In this document: piece by piece, positions 9,233 to 17,914 of the stretch
Layout: each line of letters opens with the position of its first letter
Position numbering within the stretch: the stretch's first letter is position 1
Source: Enterobacteriaceae bacterium
GTDB taxonomy: Bacteria; Pseudomonadota; Gammaproteobacteria; Enterobacterales; Enterobacteriaceae
Assembly: GCA_902363335.1 (NCBI GenBank)
Contig: CABIZV010000007.1
Location: 220,369 to 284,368, forward strand
Direction: 5' to 3'
DNA: 64,000 nucleotides
Program-made: the position numbers and the translations under genes
The notes under the pieces: model-generated
Told to the model about the DNA's origin: nothing
Databases searched by the model: none
Seen by the model: the letters and a program-made list of their open reading frames with translations, nothing else

Positions 9233-10546
9233 ATGAAAACAAGCACTTTAAAAAAAGAGAATGTAGTTTTTGCAATGATGAAAGGGTATAGCTTCAGGAT
9301 TTCTGATATTAAATGGCAATTAGATATAAATATTTGTGTTTACCCATATAAGGTTGCCGATAAAATGCCAGAGTCGATGCGTGTTGGTTACCTCAATACC
9401 TTGGCATATTTTTCGTCTGAATATAGTTCAGGTTACATAAAGAATATAAACCACATCTTTATCCAATGGCTAAGATTGATGGATCTTGAAATGATTAATT
9501 CCACAGCGGTTTATCAATTTAATGTTAGCTTAGGCCCTGAGAAAAACTACAAGCTAAATTCAATAAAGAATTTTCTTAGTAAATGGAAAAAACTCGGTTA
9601 TGAAGGAGTTGATAACTCAGCTCTAAGAATGCTGGAAAAAATAAGCATTAAACCTAATTTAACGGGGGAGGCCGTTAAACGAAGAGATCCGAATAGTGGG
9701 CCATTAACGGAAGAAGAGATGAAAATCATACTTGAAAGTATCAGCAACTTGTTGAAAGAAGATAAAATCCCTCTGTTTATATATTGCTACATTATTCTAT
9801 TAGCAACAACGGGAAGGAGGCCATTACAGTTAACTTCGTTAAAAGCGAAAGATCTCATCAGAACGGGAGAAAATTGCTTTCTAAAAATACCGAAAGTAAA
9901 ACAAAGGAAGAACTTTAGAAGTGAGTTCAGCTTGGTAAGTATCGATGACTCCCTTTATGAGAAACTAACAACCTTGGTTAATATGAATCAAAAACATATT
10001 GAAGATAGCATTAGTCAGAGTATGGACCATATAAAAAATGAATTACCCATATTCATGAACACTAAAAAATCTTTATTGATTCGTTCTGATGAAAGTTTAG
10101 ATACCATCATGACAACTGATTTTTTACATATGAATACTTATTTTATCTCAAACAAACTAAGTAATTTGACTACTAAATTCAACATTAGGTTATCAAGTAA
10201 TAACGATCATATACGACTTAATGCAAGACGATTCAGGTATACCCTGGGAACTCGTTTAGCAAAGGAAGGAGCATCAGTTGCAGTAATCGCTAAAGCATTA
10301 GACCATAAATCTATAAACTCATCAGGTATATACGTAAAAAATTGTCCAGACAATGTTCATGATATAGACAAGATGCTTAATCCTTTTTTTGAACCGCTAT
10401 CAAAGATATTTCTTGGAGAAGAACAGTCAAAAAACAAGAAGCTCTTTACTGAATATGTTTTAAATTCGTTCGGATTTTTTAATGGTAAAAACGACCAAAT
10501 TGAATGTTTCACTTGTAAAAACTTTAGAGCCTGGAGTACAAAATGA
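9233..10546 (+). CDS. Tyrosine recombinase 2 (variant catalytic box)
   Basis: 437 residues. The catalytic domain includes TTGRRPLQL (R195/R196), a lysine region IPKVKQRK, R332-x-x-R335 (ARRFRYTLGTRLA, where the usual His of HxxR is Arg), H358 (ALDHKSI) and nucleophile Y367 (SGIYVKN). The C-terminus ends with a CFTCKNF pair of cysteines, perhaps half of a zinc site. The stop overlaps the next start (ATGA), so the genes are coupled. The Arg-for-His change is common in the second gene of multi-recombinase elements as I remember them. Alternative: the recombinase named GmtY in gamma-mobile-trio islands. Confidence 0.85.
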   Translation: MKTSTLKKENVVFAMMKGYSFRISDIKWQLDINICVYPYKVADKMPESMRVGYLNTLAYFSSEYSSGYIKNINHIFIQWLRLMDLEMINSTAVYQFNVSLGPEKNYKLNSIKNFLSKWKKLGYEGVDNSALRMLEKISIKPNLTGEAVKRRDPNSGPLTEEEMKIILESISNLLKEDKIPLFIYCYIILLATTGRRPLQLTSLKAKDLIRTGENCFLKIPKVKQRKNFRSEFSLVSIDDSLYEKLTTLVNMNQKHIEDSISQSMDHIKNELPIFMNTKKSLLIRSDESLDTIMTTDFLHMNTYFISNKLSNLTTKFNIRLSSNNDHIRLNARRFRYTLGTRLAKEGASVAVIAKALDHKSINSSGIYVKNCPDNVHDIDKMLNPFFEPLSKIFLGEEQSKNKKLFTEYVLNSFGFFNGKNDQIECFTCKNFRAWSTK

Positions 10547-12174
10547 CCAATATCATCTTATTCGAGCCAGCCAATGCTAATAATCCGAGTTCAAATGTTG
10601 ATGAATTTATTGAATTTTGTAAGAGTAATATTTTCAACTCGAAGTTAGCGATTTCATGGGAAAACAATGTATGGAAGAGATATTATAGATTCAATAAATT
10701 TGATATGAACAATAATCGAAATAGCAAAGATAGATTAGATGGTGGTTTCATTGATTTCGCTAAAGCTTATATGTTTCATATTCACTCATTTAACAAGTCA
10801 AAGTCAAACCAAAATACTTTGTCAATGTTGAAAATCATTGAGTTTGTTTTATTGAAATCATACGGAGAAGCTAATATTATCAAGTGTAATAATATCATAT
10901 TTGATGAATGTGCAAGGTTAGCATCAGCCAAATATTCAAAAAAACAAGCAGTTGGAATTGGTAAAGAACTTGAGAAACTATGTTCATTCTTAACTGGAAA
11001 CAGAATGACGACCTCATCATACTTTTTCTGGGTGAATCCGTTAAGGCATAAAATAACTCAGAGCTGGAAAGGTTATGAATCTTCACTCGAAGGACACTCA
11101 AAACTACCAGACATAAAATCCGTAATAGCTATTGCTGAGATTTTCTCAAAAGATGAAAGCCAGTTGTCTACAAGGGACATCTTCACTACTTCTGTTCTTG
11201 CACTACTCATGTGTGCTCCAGGAAGAATTTCAGAAATTTTAAGTCTTCCAGCGGATTGTGAGATTACTGAAAAAGATGACAAAGGCATTGAACGATATGG
11301 TTTAAGATTTTTTTCAGCAAAGGGTTATGCTGGGGATATCAAATGGATTCCTACAGTAATGGTCCCTATAGCTCAAAAGGCGATAGCTCGATTAAAAAAA
11401 CTGTCCAACCATGCAAGGTTTGCCTCAAGAACAATGGAAGGCCAAGGCACTGAGTCATCCAGGTATGCACTCATTACCACAAAGCCTCAGAATTTTCCTT
11501 GGTATGATGAAGAAAAAAGAATTAAATATTCAAATGCTTTATGTCTTTTATTTGACAGGCAACTGTGTCAGAAGACAAGAAAAGATTTTACATCTTTTTT
11601 CAGACCCACGGCTGAGTTTTTTAGAATGGATATTAATGCTGTTGCAAGTATTAAAGGCACAACAAACCTGTTCAAAAGACACGGCTATATCAATGAGGAT
11701 GGTATTCCCTATTCTATTAGAACTCATCAATTAAGGCATCTATTGAATACTTTTTCTCAAATTAATGGCATGGATGAATTTAGTATTGCTCGATGGTCTG
11801 GAAGAAAGTTGGTCTCACAAAATGTTTCCTATGATCACCGATCACACTTACAAATGACTAAGCTCATAAGAGAAAAAACGACAATCGAGGCAAGTGATAG
11901 CCATAGGAAAAAAGAAATAGCTATCATGGACATAACTGATTTCGATTCATTGAATGATGGAGCTGTGCTCGTTACTAAGCATGGTTACTGCAAGCACTCA
12001 TATGCTTTTGACGTATGCGGTTATTATCCAATACAAGACTCTGGAGAGGATGATGATCGACTATTGGTAATTCATAATAAAATTATTGAAAAAACGTATC
12101 ATGATAAAAATGATGGGAATGTTAATGCTGAAAAATGGTATGAGTTTCAAAATAAAATTATAAAAGGAGAATAA
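10543..12174 (+). CDS. Tyrosine recombinase 3 (long, with C-terminal extension)
   Basis: 543 residues. The catalytic domain is recognisable: R228 (CAPGRISEIL), a lysine in FFSAKGY, H395-x-x-R398 (RTHQLRHLL), W418 (IARWSGRK) and Y430 (NVSYDHRS). About 100 residues follow the nucleophile and include HGYCKHSYAFDVCGYYP, a possible Cys/His metal site, which is unusual for simple integrases. The first 220 residues are divergent. It overlaps the preceding gene by 4 bases and is followed without a gap by the small protein gene. It may correspond to the large recombinase of Tn554-type (TnpB) or GMT-type (GmtZ) elements; this is inference. Confidence 0.83.
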   Translation: MTNIILFEPANANNPSSNVDEFIEFCKSNIFNSKLAISWENNVWKRYYRFNKFDMNNNRNSKDRLDGGFIDFAKAYMFHIHSFNKSKSNQNTLSMLKIIEFVLLKSYGEANIIKCNNIIFDECARLASAKYSKKQAVGIGKELEKLCSFLTGNRMTTSSYFFWVNPLRHKITQSWKGYESSLEGHSKLPDIKSVIAIAEIFSKDESQLSTRDIFTTSVLALLMCAPGRISEILSLPADCEITEKDDKGIERYGLRFFSAKGYAGDIKWIPTVMVPIAQKAIARLKKLSNHARFASRTMEGQGTESSRYALITTKPQNFPWYDEEKRIKYSNALCLLFDRQLCQKTRKDFTSFFRPTAEFFRMDINAVASIKGTTNLFKRHGYINEDGIPYSIRTHQLRHLLNTFSQINGMDEFSIARWSGRKLVSQNVSYDHRSHLQMTKLIREKTTIEASDSHRKKEIAIMDITDFDSLNDGAVLVTKHGYCKHSYAFDVCGYYPIQDSGEDDDRLLVIHNKIIEKTYHDKNDGNVNAEKWYEFQNKIIKGE

Positions 12175-12579
12175 ATGGCTAAACATATTACTGGTTATGA
12201 TGAAAAACGTATAACAAATATTATAAATAACTGGAATAAAGATGAGAAGCTAACCTGGGATGCTTTATGCGACAAGTTAGTAAAGATTATTGGTAAGAGA
12301 CCTTCAAGACAATCTCTAAGTAGCCATGTCAAGGTTTCGGATTGTTTTAATTCTAAAAAGAAGACTCTCAAGCTTGGTATTAAAGAAACATGTTCTATTA
12401 AGCCTGCTAATTTAGAAATCGCTTGTCAGAGAATAAAAAGGCTCGAAACTGAAAACGAAGCTTTGATAGCATTAAATAACAGATATTTAGAGCAGTTCAA
12501 GATATGGCTTTATAATTCTCATTTGAAGCAAATAACAGTTGAAGAGCTTAATAGACCCTTACCTGTAAAAGATATTTAA
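12175..12579 (+). CDS. Small HTH/coiled-coil partner of the recombinases (TnpC/GmtX-like)
   Basis: 134 residues, beginning at the base after the stop of recombinase 3 (TAAATG) with AAGGAG upstream. The N-terminal half looks like a helix-turn-helix (DALCDKLVKIIGKRPSRQSLSSHVKV), a basic linker follows, and residues 80-112 form a short coiled coil (RIKRLETENEALIALNNRYLEQF). Position and size match the small accessory protein that ends Tn554-type and GMT-type recombinase operons, which helps in orientation or target choice in Tn554. The function here is inferred from context only. Confidence 0.65.
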   Translation: MAKHITGYDEKRITNIINNWNKDEKLTWDALCDKLVKIIGKRPSRQSLSSHVKVSDCFNSKKKTLKLGIKETCSIKPANLEIACQRIKRLETENEALIALNNRYLEQFKIWLYNSHLKQITVEELNRPLPVKDI

Positions 12580-12675
12580 ATAAAATTTGATAGGTTTTAA
12601 CTATTGACATGATTAATAATTATGATATTTCTTTAATTGTCAGGAAGACAAAAATAAATTGCAAGGATGCATATT

Positions 12676-13089
12676 ATGAAAAAAATAAATATTAATCTCA
12701 TGGAAAGGTATCTTCTTCTGCTTGATCGATTCGTTGATAAACTTACGGAATCGGGCTTTGAAGAACAGGAGATTATAGAGCAATCATACCTGTTTTGTGC
12801 CGGGTTTTACATTAAATATCAGTCCGAAATTGAAAGGCTAACGTTCTCAAACAGGGAGGTTGTTTTAACCTTTCTGCTACTTTCATATTATAGTCATATA
12901 AATAAACTGGATGATGATTTGATCAACAAAGAGCGTATGAAGCATGTATGTTCTTCATTGATTAACTTTATAGTCAGTAATGGTAGCCGAACAGAGAAAG
13001 TCTATATCAACGAGAGGAAAAAATATGAGGCTTCTACCCTAAAAAGAGGGTTATCCATCAAAGAGAAGAAAAGAAAATATGGGTTGTGA
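12676..13089 (+). CDS. Hypothetical cytoplasmic protein
   Basis: 137 residues from the ATG at 12676, chosen because AAGG lies nine bases upstream; the ATG at 12667 directly abuts that site. All-helical and charged, no signal peptide, rich in Lys/Glu, with a basic tail (SIKEKKRKYGL). I recognise no domain. It follows the recombinase set after about 95 bp and ends at a strong terminator, so it may be the last gene of that element (cargo). AT-rich. Confidence 0.55.
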   Translation: MKKININLMERYLLLLDRFVDKLTESGFEEQEIIEQSYLFCAGFYIKYQSEIERLTFSNREVVLTFLLLSYYSHINKLDDDLINKERMKHVCSSLINFIVSNGSRTEKVYINERKKYEASTLKRGLSIKEKKRKYGL

Positions 13090-13099
13090 TTGTTTTAAA

Positions 13100-13132
13100 A
13101 GCCCGTAGTAGGAATCTACGGGCTAATTTTTT
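13100..13132 (+). terminator. Rho-independent terminator
   Basis: Stem AGCCCGTAG / CTACGGGCT (13100-13108 and 13116-13124) with a 7-base loop and a T-run to 13132. It lies between convergent genes and can end the rightward recombinase operon. Confidence 0.88.
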
Positions 13133-13146
13133 GTTGCTGATAATTT

Positions 13147-13815
13147 TTATCTTTTTACTAAATCGATAAGACTTCTGAGTTCATGATCAAATCTCTCGCT
13201 TCTTCTTTTAATCCATTTGATACAAGCGAAGCTTCCGATCCTTGATAGGAAATATGTGAGCCACATATACTTGTTCTCATCCCACACATATCCATCTTTA
13301 AAGCCCCAAGGCAATGTGAGAAATGAAATAAGTGCTACAGCACAAAGTAAAATAAAAACAATGAAGAACAGTTCCGAAACAGGCATTGCTCTGTAATATG
13401 ATGCTGTGGAAGCATTATGGAACAGCATTGTCAGAAAAGCGGGGATGACAACCGTTTTCCTTTTTAAGTTTACTTCATGTTCACCCGTGTTCTTATTAAC
13501 GATAAGTGCATCTTTATACACATCATACGAACCATCCTCACTATACTGGCGAAGCTCGTATTTATAGATAGTGTGTGAACTTCTGAACGAGATACCATAG
13601 TCGGAAATCTGCTTCTCATCCCCAGCGTTGGTTTTTACCCAGATCTGACCATTGCCTGGATCGGAGTTGATGACAGTGGCAGAGAAAGTCTCAACAAATG
13701 TGAACGTTTCACCAAACAGCACAAATTTGAGTGTTGTGATTCCCGTTTGCCGAGGATCATCAGAAAGACCAGCTTCAGCTTCTTCCTTCCTGATTTTTGT
13801 AGCGGAGATGCTCAT
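13147..13815 (-). CDS. Membrane protein of unknown function
   Basis: 222 residues. An N-terminal soluble part (1-140) rich in beta-like polar stretches is followed by one clear hydrophobic helix (ELFFIVFILLCAVALISFLTL, about residues 147-167) and a second weaker one around WLTYFLSRIGSFACI near 185-200. The tail is basic. No known domain recognised. Transcribed leftwards and facing the recombinase operon, it is separated from the relaxase gene by 310 bp with inverted repeats. A membrane-anchored protein with a large soluble part, next to mobilisation and restriction genes, could be cargo or an effector; this cannot be decided here. Confidence 0.6.
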   Translation of the reverse strand: MSISATKIRKEEAEAGLSDDPRQTGITTLKFVLFGETFTFVETFSATVINSDPGNGQIWVKTNAGDEKQISDYGISFRSSHTIYKYELRQYSEDGSYDVYKDALIVNKNTGEHEVNLKRKTVVIPAFLTMLFHNASTASYYRAMPVSELFFIVFILLCAVALISFLTLPWGFKDGYVWDENKYMWLTYFLSRIGSFACIKWIKRRSERFDHELRSLIDLVKR

Positions 13816-14015
13816 ACAAGTTCCTTAGTATTCAAGATGAAGTCATATTCGGTGATGTATGAAACCGCCCAGGCTAAAAGTTGAGATGGTAATTGCCATT
13901 TCAAACCCCGCGTTCGAGCTAATAAATAATAAAATAAACTAGTTAAATCATATCGTTATATGATTGCATGTAAATTGACATTTTGACTTAGTTCGTAAGA
14001 AACGCAAATCATTTG

Positions 14016-14076
14016 TACCGATCGATTACGGAATAACGATAGTTGCTGACTATCAACACTAGATTATCGATCGGTA
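14016..14076. repeat. Inverted repeat in the gap before the 13147-13815 gene
   Basis: The 310-bp gap 13816-14125 holds an exact 11-bp inverted repeat: TACCGATCGAT at 14016-14026 and ATCGATCGGTA at 14066-14076. Inside lies a smaller stem GATAG...CTATC. No T-run follows, so it is more likely a protein-binding or recombination site than a terminator. Confidence 0.5.
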
Positions 14077-14125
14077 TAAACGATCAATTTGTTGGGCTGT
14101 ATTTAACAAAAAAGGTTTGTCATCC

Positions 14126-15352
14126 TTACATCGATAGCGAAGCTCTTCTGGATTGAGGTGCTGATTCGAAGAGGTTTTTTTGGGGGAGAGGCATAATCTC
14201 TAACACTCTCACGCTAGTGATGGTTTTGTGTTTTCGAGGACGTTTGAGGGTTGGGATTTTGAGGTTTTTCAACATACGATAAATTACATCTAGATAAGGG
14301 ATGGATTCCAACCACCTGAACGCTGAAATTGCATAGCTTCGGTCGGGGGCTTCTTTAGCACCTGCACCTGCTTCTAAGTGAAGCAGTTTGACTGATGCGT
14401 TAGTGAATTCATCCTGACCAGCATGGTTAACATGGATAAGCGCTTCTATGGGGCTGTTAATCTCTCTTGTTGTGGTTTCAGGAGCATCTGTAGTCATGAA
14501 CGTACAAGGCGCTTCACTGACAGATGCTTTCAGTTCAAACAGGAAAGCATTATCACGTTCCGGTTGGTAGTCGATTCTGCTTTGCAAGGCAGACCAGGAA
14601 TACCCTTTTCCCAATTGAGATGCTTTGAAAGCAATCCCGTTGTATTCGAATGAGAAGCCGTTCATGCATCCAGTAGAGGCAATGTTAGGGATTGGCCTGA
14701 TATTTTGTGCCACAAGCTGTTGCACGAAGTCGGTAATCGATTGCCTGGTATCAAGCAGTTCGTTAAGGGCGTTTTGGATGATTCCTTTTGGGCATAGCTC
14801 ACCAGTTCTCTTTTCTATCATCATCTCATTACGGGATTTTTTGAGCTTCGGTTTAGGTGAGGGCGCTGCTGGAGATGCTTTCGGTCCTTTGGTTCTTGTC
14901 AGATTGTAATCTCTTTCAAGTTGCTGAATTATTCTCGTGCTTGCCAAGTTCTCATTCCTGCCGAGGTAGAGCTTTCCGGCATCAAGAGACACTCTGCTGG
15001 CGATGATATGGATGTGCTGGCCATCTTTGTCGTCATGTAGGACGTAGCATCTGAGATGCGTTTCAGAGAAGCCCATGCGAGACATGTAATCATCTGCTAT
15101 TTCAGACCACTGAGCATCAGTCAATGCCTCGTTTTTAGGCAAACGAAGCGAATTGTGCCATACCGCTTTAACGACTTCTGGACGAAGCGCTTTAGTCGCA
15201 TTGAATTCTGCAATCAACTCTCCGACATCGCTTCCATCCATGTTCCCGCCAATCACTATCGGATCTTTTTTATGATGAGAAGCTGGTTTCAATGCGTAAA
15301 GCACGACCCCTGCGAAGCTCTTACCCCTGCGGATTTTTTGCATTCCCTTCAT
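14126..15352 (-). CDS. Relaxase / mobilisation nuclease
   Basis: 408 residues. The N-terminal relaxase domain has a Tyr near residue 19 (GVVLYALKPAS) as candidate nicking residue, and the metal-binding three-His motif HDDKDGQHIHIIASRV at about residues 104-119. This fits the Pfam relaxase/mobilisation nuclease family (MOBP-like), which nicks oriT and pilots the strand into the recipient. The C-terminal half is uncharacterised. The start could also be the in-frame ATG at 15343 (MQKIRRGKSF), closer to the usual N-terminus. It overlaps mobC by 32 bases. No type IV secretion genes are present, so transfer would need a helper element. Confidence 0.88.
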   Translation of the reverse strand: MKGMQKIRRGKSFAGVVLYALKPASHHKKDPIVIGGNMDGSDVGELIAEFNATKALRPEVVKAVWHNSLRLPKNEALTDAQWSEIADDYMSRMGFSETHLRCYVLHDDKDGQHIHIIASRVSLDAGKLYLGRNENLASTRIIQQLERDYNLTRTKGPKASPAAPSPKPKLKKSRNEMMIEKRTGELCPKGIIQNALNELLDTRQSITDFVQQLVAQNIRPIPNIASTGCMNGFSFEYNGIAFKASQLGKGYSWSALQSRIDYQPERDNAFLFELKASVSEAPCTFMTTDAPETTTREINSPIEALIHVNHAGQDEFTNASVKLLHLEAGAGAKEAPDRSYAISAFRWLESIPYLDVIYRMLKNLKIPTLKRPRKHKTITSVRVLEIMPLPQKNLFESAPQSRRASLSM

Positions 15353-15758
15353 GGGAAGCTCTCCACAGGTCAGCGGTAATTAAATGCAAGCGAAGCTCTG
15401 AGACCTGACGCTTTACGGCGAAGAGTTCAGTTTGCGTCAGAGAGCTTTCATAGCTCTTGCTATCAAGATGAGCCACAAGCTTGTTTAGCTTCTGCGAAAT
15501 CTCACCAAGGGTTTTCCAAGCTTCAAAATTGATGGCTGGAACGACAGCAGGAAGTTTATTAAGTAAAGATAAGCGAAGCCACTCGCCTTTACGATGACGG
15601 CCTCGTTTCTCATTGAGAAGCGTTAGCTCTTCATCATTTAATCTGACACTGATGCAATGAGAACGAAGCTGGTTGTGTGAGAGCTTCGCTTCGTTAACGC
15701 TTCCATTACGGGAATGCTTACTTACAACGATCTTATTAAAAGTATTACTTTCGACCAT
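15321..15758 (-). CDS. mobC: MobC-like relaxosome accessory protein
   Basis: 145 residues. The ISVRLNDEELTLLNEKRGRHRKGEWLR stretch (about residues 36-62) is a ribbon-helix-helix-like region seen in MobC proteins, followed by a leucine-rich helical part (LGEISQKLNKLVAHL). MobC proteins bind oriT and help strand opening. The gene precedes and overlaps the relaxase gene, the usual order, and the candidate oriT lies directly upstream. Ribosome site: AAAGGAG eight bases before the ATG. Confidence 0.85.
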   Translation of the reverse strand: MVESNTFNKIVVSKHSRNGSVNEAKLSHNQLRSHCISVRLNDEELTLLNEKRGRHRKGEWLRLSLLNKLPAVVPAINFEAWKTLGEISQKLNKLVAHLDSKSYESSLTQTELFAVKRQVSELRLHLITADLWRASHEGNAKNPQG

Positions 15759-15873
15759 ATGAACTCCTTTTCATATAATTAAATAAAAGCATATTCCTTA
15801 TGCTTAATTTATTTATATGATAGATGTGAATAATGTCAATGCAGTGTCTTGATTTTGCTTTTAATTTTTTCAA

Positions 15874-15952
15874 CCGAAGGGCGAAAAAACAAGGGGAACT
15901 CGAAGAAGCAGCGTAGCGCTTCGATGAGTTAGCCCTTGCTTTTTCATTTCGG
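15874..15952. other. Candidate origin of transfer (oriT)
   Basis: The 294-bp gap upstream of mobC has a long imperfect inverted repeat: left arm 15874-15905 (CCGAA...GAAAAAACAAGGGG-AACTC) and right arm 15922-15952 (GAGTTAGCCCTTGCTTTTTC...TTCGG). An inner stem (CGAAG...CTTCG) encloses GCAGCGTAGCG. Size, symmetry and position next to mobC fit an oriT; the nick site cannot be fixed by eye. Confidence 0.6.
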
Positions 15953-16055
15953 AATATTGAGTGGAACTTTTAGTAGTGATATGAGAAACTATAGTAGTTG
16001 TCATTAATGACACAAATTAAAATTACTTATTTTTCATAGTGATGGGTGGTTAGTG

Positions 16056-17912
16056 ATGGGTGGTGAGACAAAAAAAATACAGGTGTCTGTGACTCTTCCC
16101 CATAAGTTAGTTGTAGAGTTAGATAGGACTGGTGAGGGGCAGAGCCGTTCAGAGCTAATCCGAGAACTGCTGGAGAAGTCAATCAAAGATGCTGACAAGA
16201 AGAAGAAAAATGGTGTAGTTTACACACCACAGTATTTAGCAGATTATGTTGCTGAGAAAATTATAAGTTATTCAGATCTATTCAAGGATAAGCAAAATAG
16301 CGAAACCATTCAAGTTCTAGATCCAGCATGTGGAGATGGAATATTATTAAAAGCACTTGAATGTAGACTAAAAAAAATAAATATAACAAATGTGAAATTC
16401 ACTGGGGTTGACATTGATAAAAATGCCTTAATTAAAGCAAGAAAGCCGTTTGGTGATGATTTTTTTGGTGTTAATACTAATGCTTTATGTCCATATAATA
16501 ATGACAGAATAAATGGTTGGGATTTATTGAAAAATAAATTCAATAATGAACGAGGATATGATTTTATTATAGCTAACCCACCTTGGGGGGCTGATACATC
16601 AAGCTATAAAAATTTAGTTAATAATAATACTTATGAATTATTAAGTGGACAATATGACACCTCAGATCTATTTGTTGAATTATGTATTTCATTATTGAGT
16701 GATTCAGGAATTGCTGGTTTTATTATTCCTGATTCATTATTTTCACATGACAGATTTTTGTTAAGAAAACATTTGCTCAAAAATACCGAAATTTTGTTTA
16801 TTGGCAGATTTGGTGAGAAGATATTTAAAGATGTTAATCGTGCATGTGCTATTCTAATATTTAGAAAAAAGACTTCCTCTACTTTTGAGGATTACGAAAT
16901 TGACTGTTTTCGTCTTCCAGTTGAAGAGAGAAATAATATAATAAATGGAACTGAAGTTCTTAGCCAAGTTGAACTAAAATATAGACATAAGGTGTTGTAT
17001 TCTCGCTTTAAAAAGGATTCAAAGCATCTTTTTAATTTAGACATTGATTCTACATTGCAAAGCACATATGAGTGTATTTCATCTCACGACCACAAATTTG
17101 GAGATTATCTTTGTAATCATCGTGGGGTTGAATTATCAAAAAAAGGGAAGATCGTACAATGCCAATTTTGCAGTTCTTGGAGTCCAGCATCAAAAAATGA
17201 AATTATAAAATGTAAAAATTGTGGTGAAAAATTAGTAACAAAAAACACAAATGAAAAAGTCATAATTCACAAAGGTTATAACTATAATTGTAATCCTCTG
17301 ATTGTTGGTGAGGATATTAACCGTTATAAAATAGATTATAATTTATGGATTGATACTTCAAATACTGGTATAAACTATAAAAACCCAGCAATATATGAAG
17401 GGGAGAAAATTGTAGTTAGAAAAACTGGTATAGGCGTATCTGCTTCGATTGATTATACTTCTAGTTATACAAATCAAGTGGTGTATATTTTCAAACTGAG
17501 ATCAGATTTCTTAGGTAAAATTCCACTGGAGTTTCTTTTAGCAATTCTGAATTCAAGGGCTATTTTCTTTTTTGTCTCAATGTCTAATGGTGAAATAGAA
17601 TGGAAAAGCCACCCTTACCTGACTCAGCAGCAGATTATTAATATACCAATTCCTAACCTTTTGAAGATACCTAATAACGATCTTAAAATTATAAATAAGT
17701 TGTCCAAAAGGTTAAGAGTCTTTCTAGAGAAGAGTGAAAAAGTACCATACGATTTAGATGCTGAGTTGGAGCGTATGGTTGCTAAAATATATGGTTTGGA
17801 TCAAGCACACTATGATGCTATTTTTAAAGTTCTGGACAAAGCACAAGAATTGATAGCAGTTAAAGCGTTGAAAAATATCAAAATCTCTGACATTTTTGTA
17901 TCAAAGGCATAA
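16056..17912 (+). CDS. N6-adenine DNA methyltransferase with N-terminal ribbon-helix-helix domain
   Basis: About 618 residues. The first 45 residues read as a CopG/Arc-like ribbon-helix-helix (KKIQVSVTLPHKLVVELDR...SRSELIRELLEKSI). Then comes a gamma-type methylase: VVYTPQYLADYV (SAM-binding motif X), motif I DPACGDG at about residues 90-96, and motif IV NPPW at 175-178. A four-cysteine zinc ribbon (CQFC...CKNC) sits near residues 370-392 in the target-recognition half. The type resembles the Eco57I/TaqI methylase class. The ATG at 16056 is preferred over GTG at 16053. The downstream methylase starts 3 bp after the stop. The RHH domain could make it a repressor of its own operon, which is inference. 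Confidence 0.88.
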   Translation: MGGETKKIQVSVTLPHKLVVELDRTGEGQSRSELIRELLEKSIKDADKKKKNGVVYTPQYLADYVAEKIISYSDLFKDKQNSETIQVLDPACGDGILLKALECRLKKINITNVKFTGVDIDKNALIKARKPFGDDFFGVNTNALCPYNNDRINGWDLLKNKFNNERGYDFIIANPPWGADTSSYKNLVNNNTYELLSGQYDTSDLFVELCISLLSDSGIAGFIIPDSLFSHDRFLLRKHLLKNTEILFIGRFGEKIFKDVNRACAILIFRKKTSSTFEDYEIDCFRLPVEERNNIINGTEVLSQVELKYRHKVLYSRFKKDSKHLFNLDIDSTLQSTYECISSHDHKFGDYLCNHRGVELSKKGKIVQCQFCSSWSPASKNEIIKCKNCGEKLVTKNTNEKVIIHKGYNYNCNPLIVGEDINRYKIDYNLWIDTSNTGINYKNPAIYEGEKIVVRKTGIGVSASIDYTSSYTNQVVYIFKLRSDFLGKIPLEFLLAILNSRAIFFFVSMSNGEIEWKSHPYLTQQQIINIPIPNLLKIPNNDLKIINKLSKRLRVFLEKSEKVPYDLDAELERMVAKIYGLDQAHYDAIFKVLDKAQELIAVKALKNIKISDIFVSKA

Positions 17913-17914
17913 TT

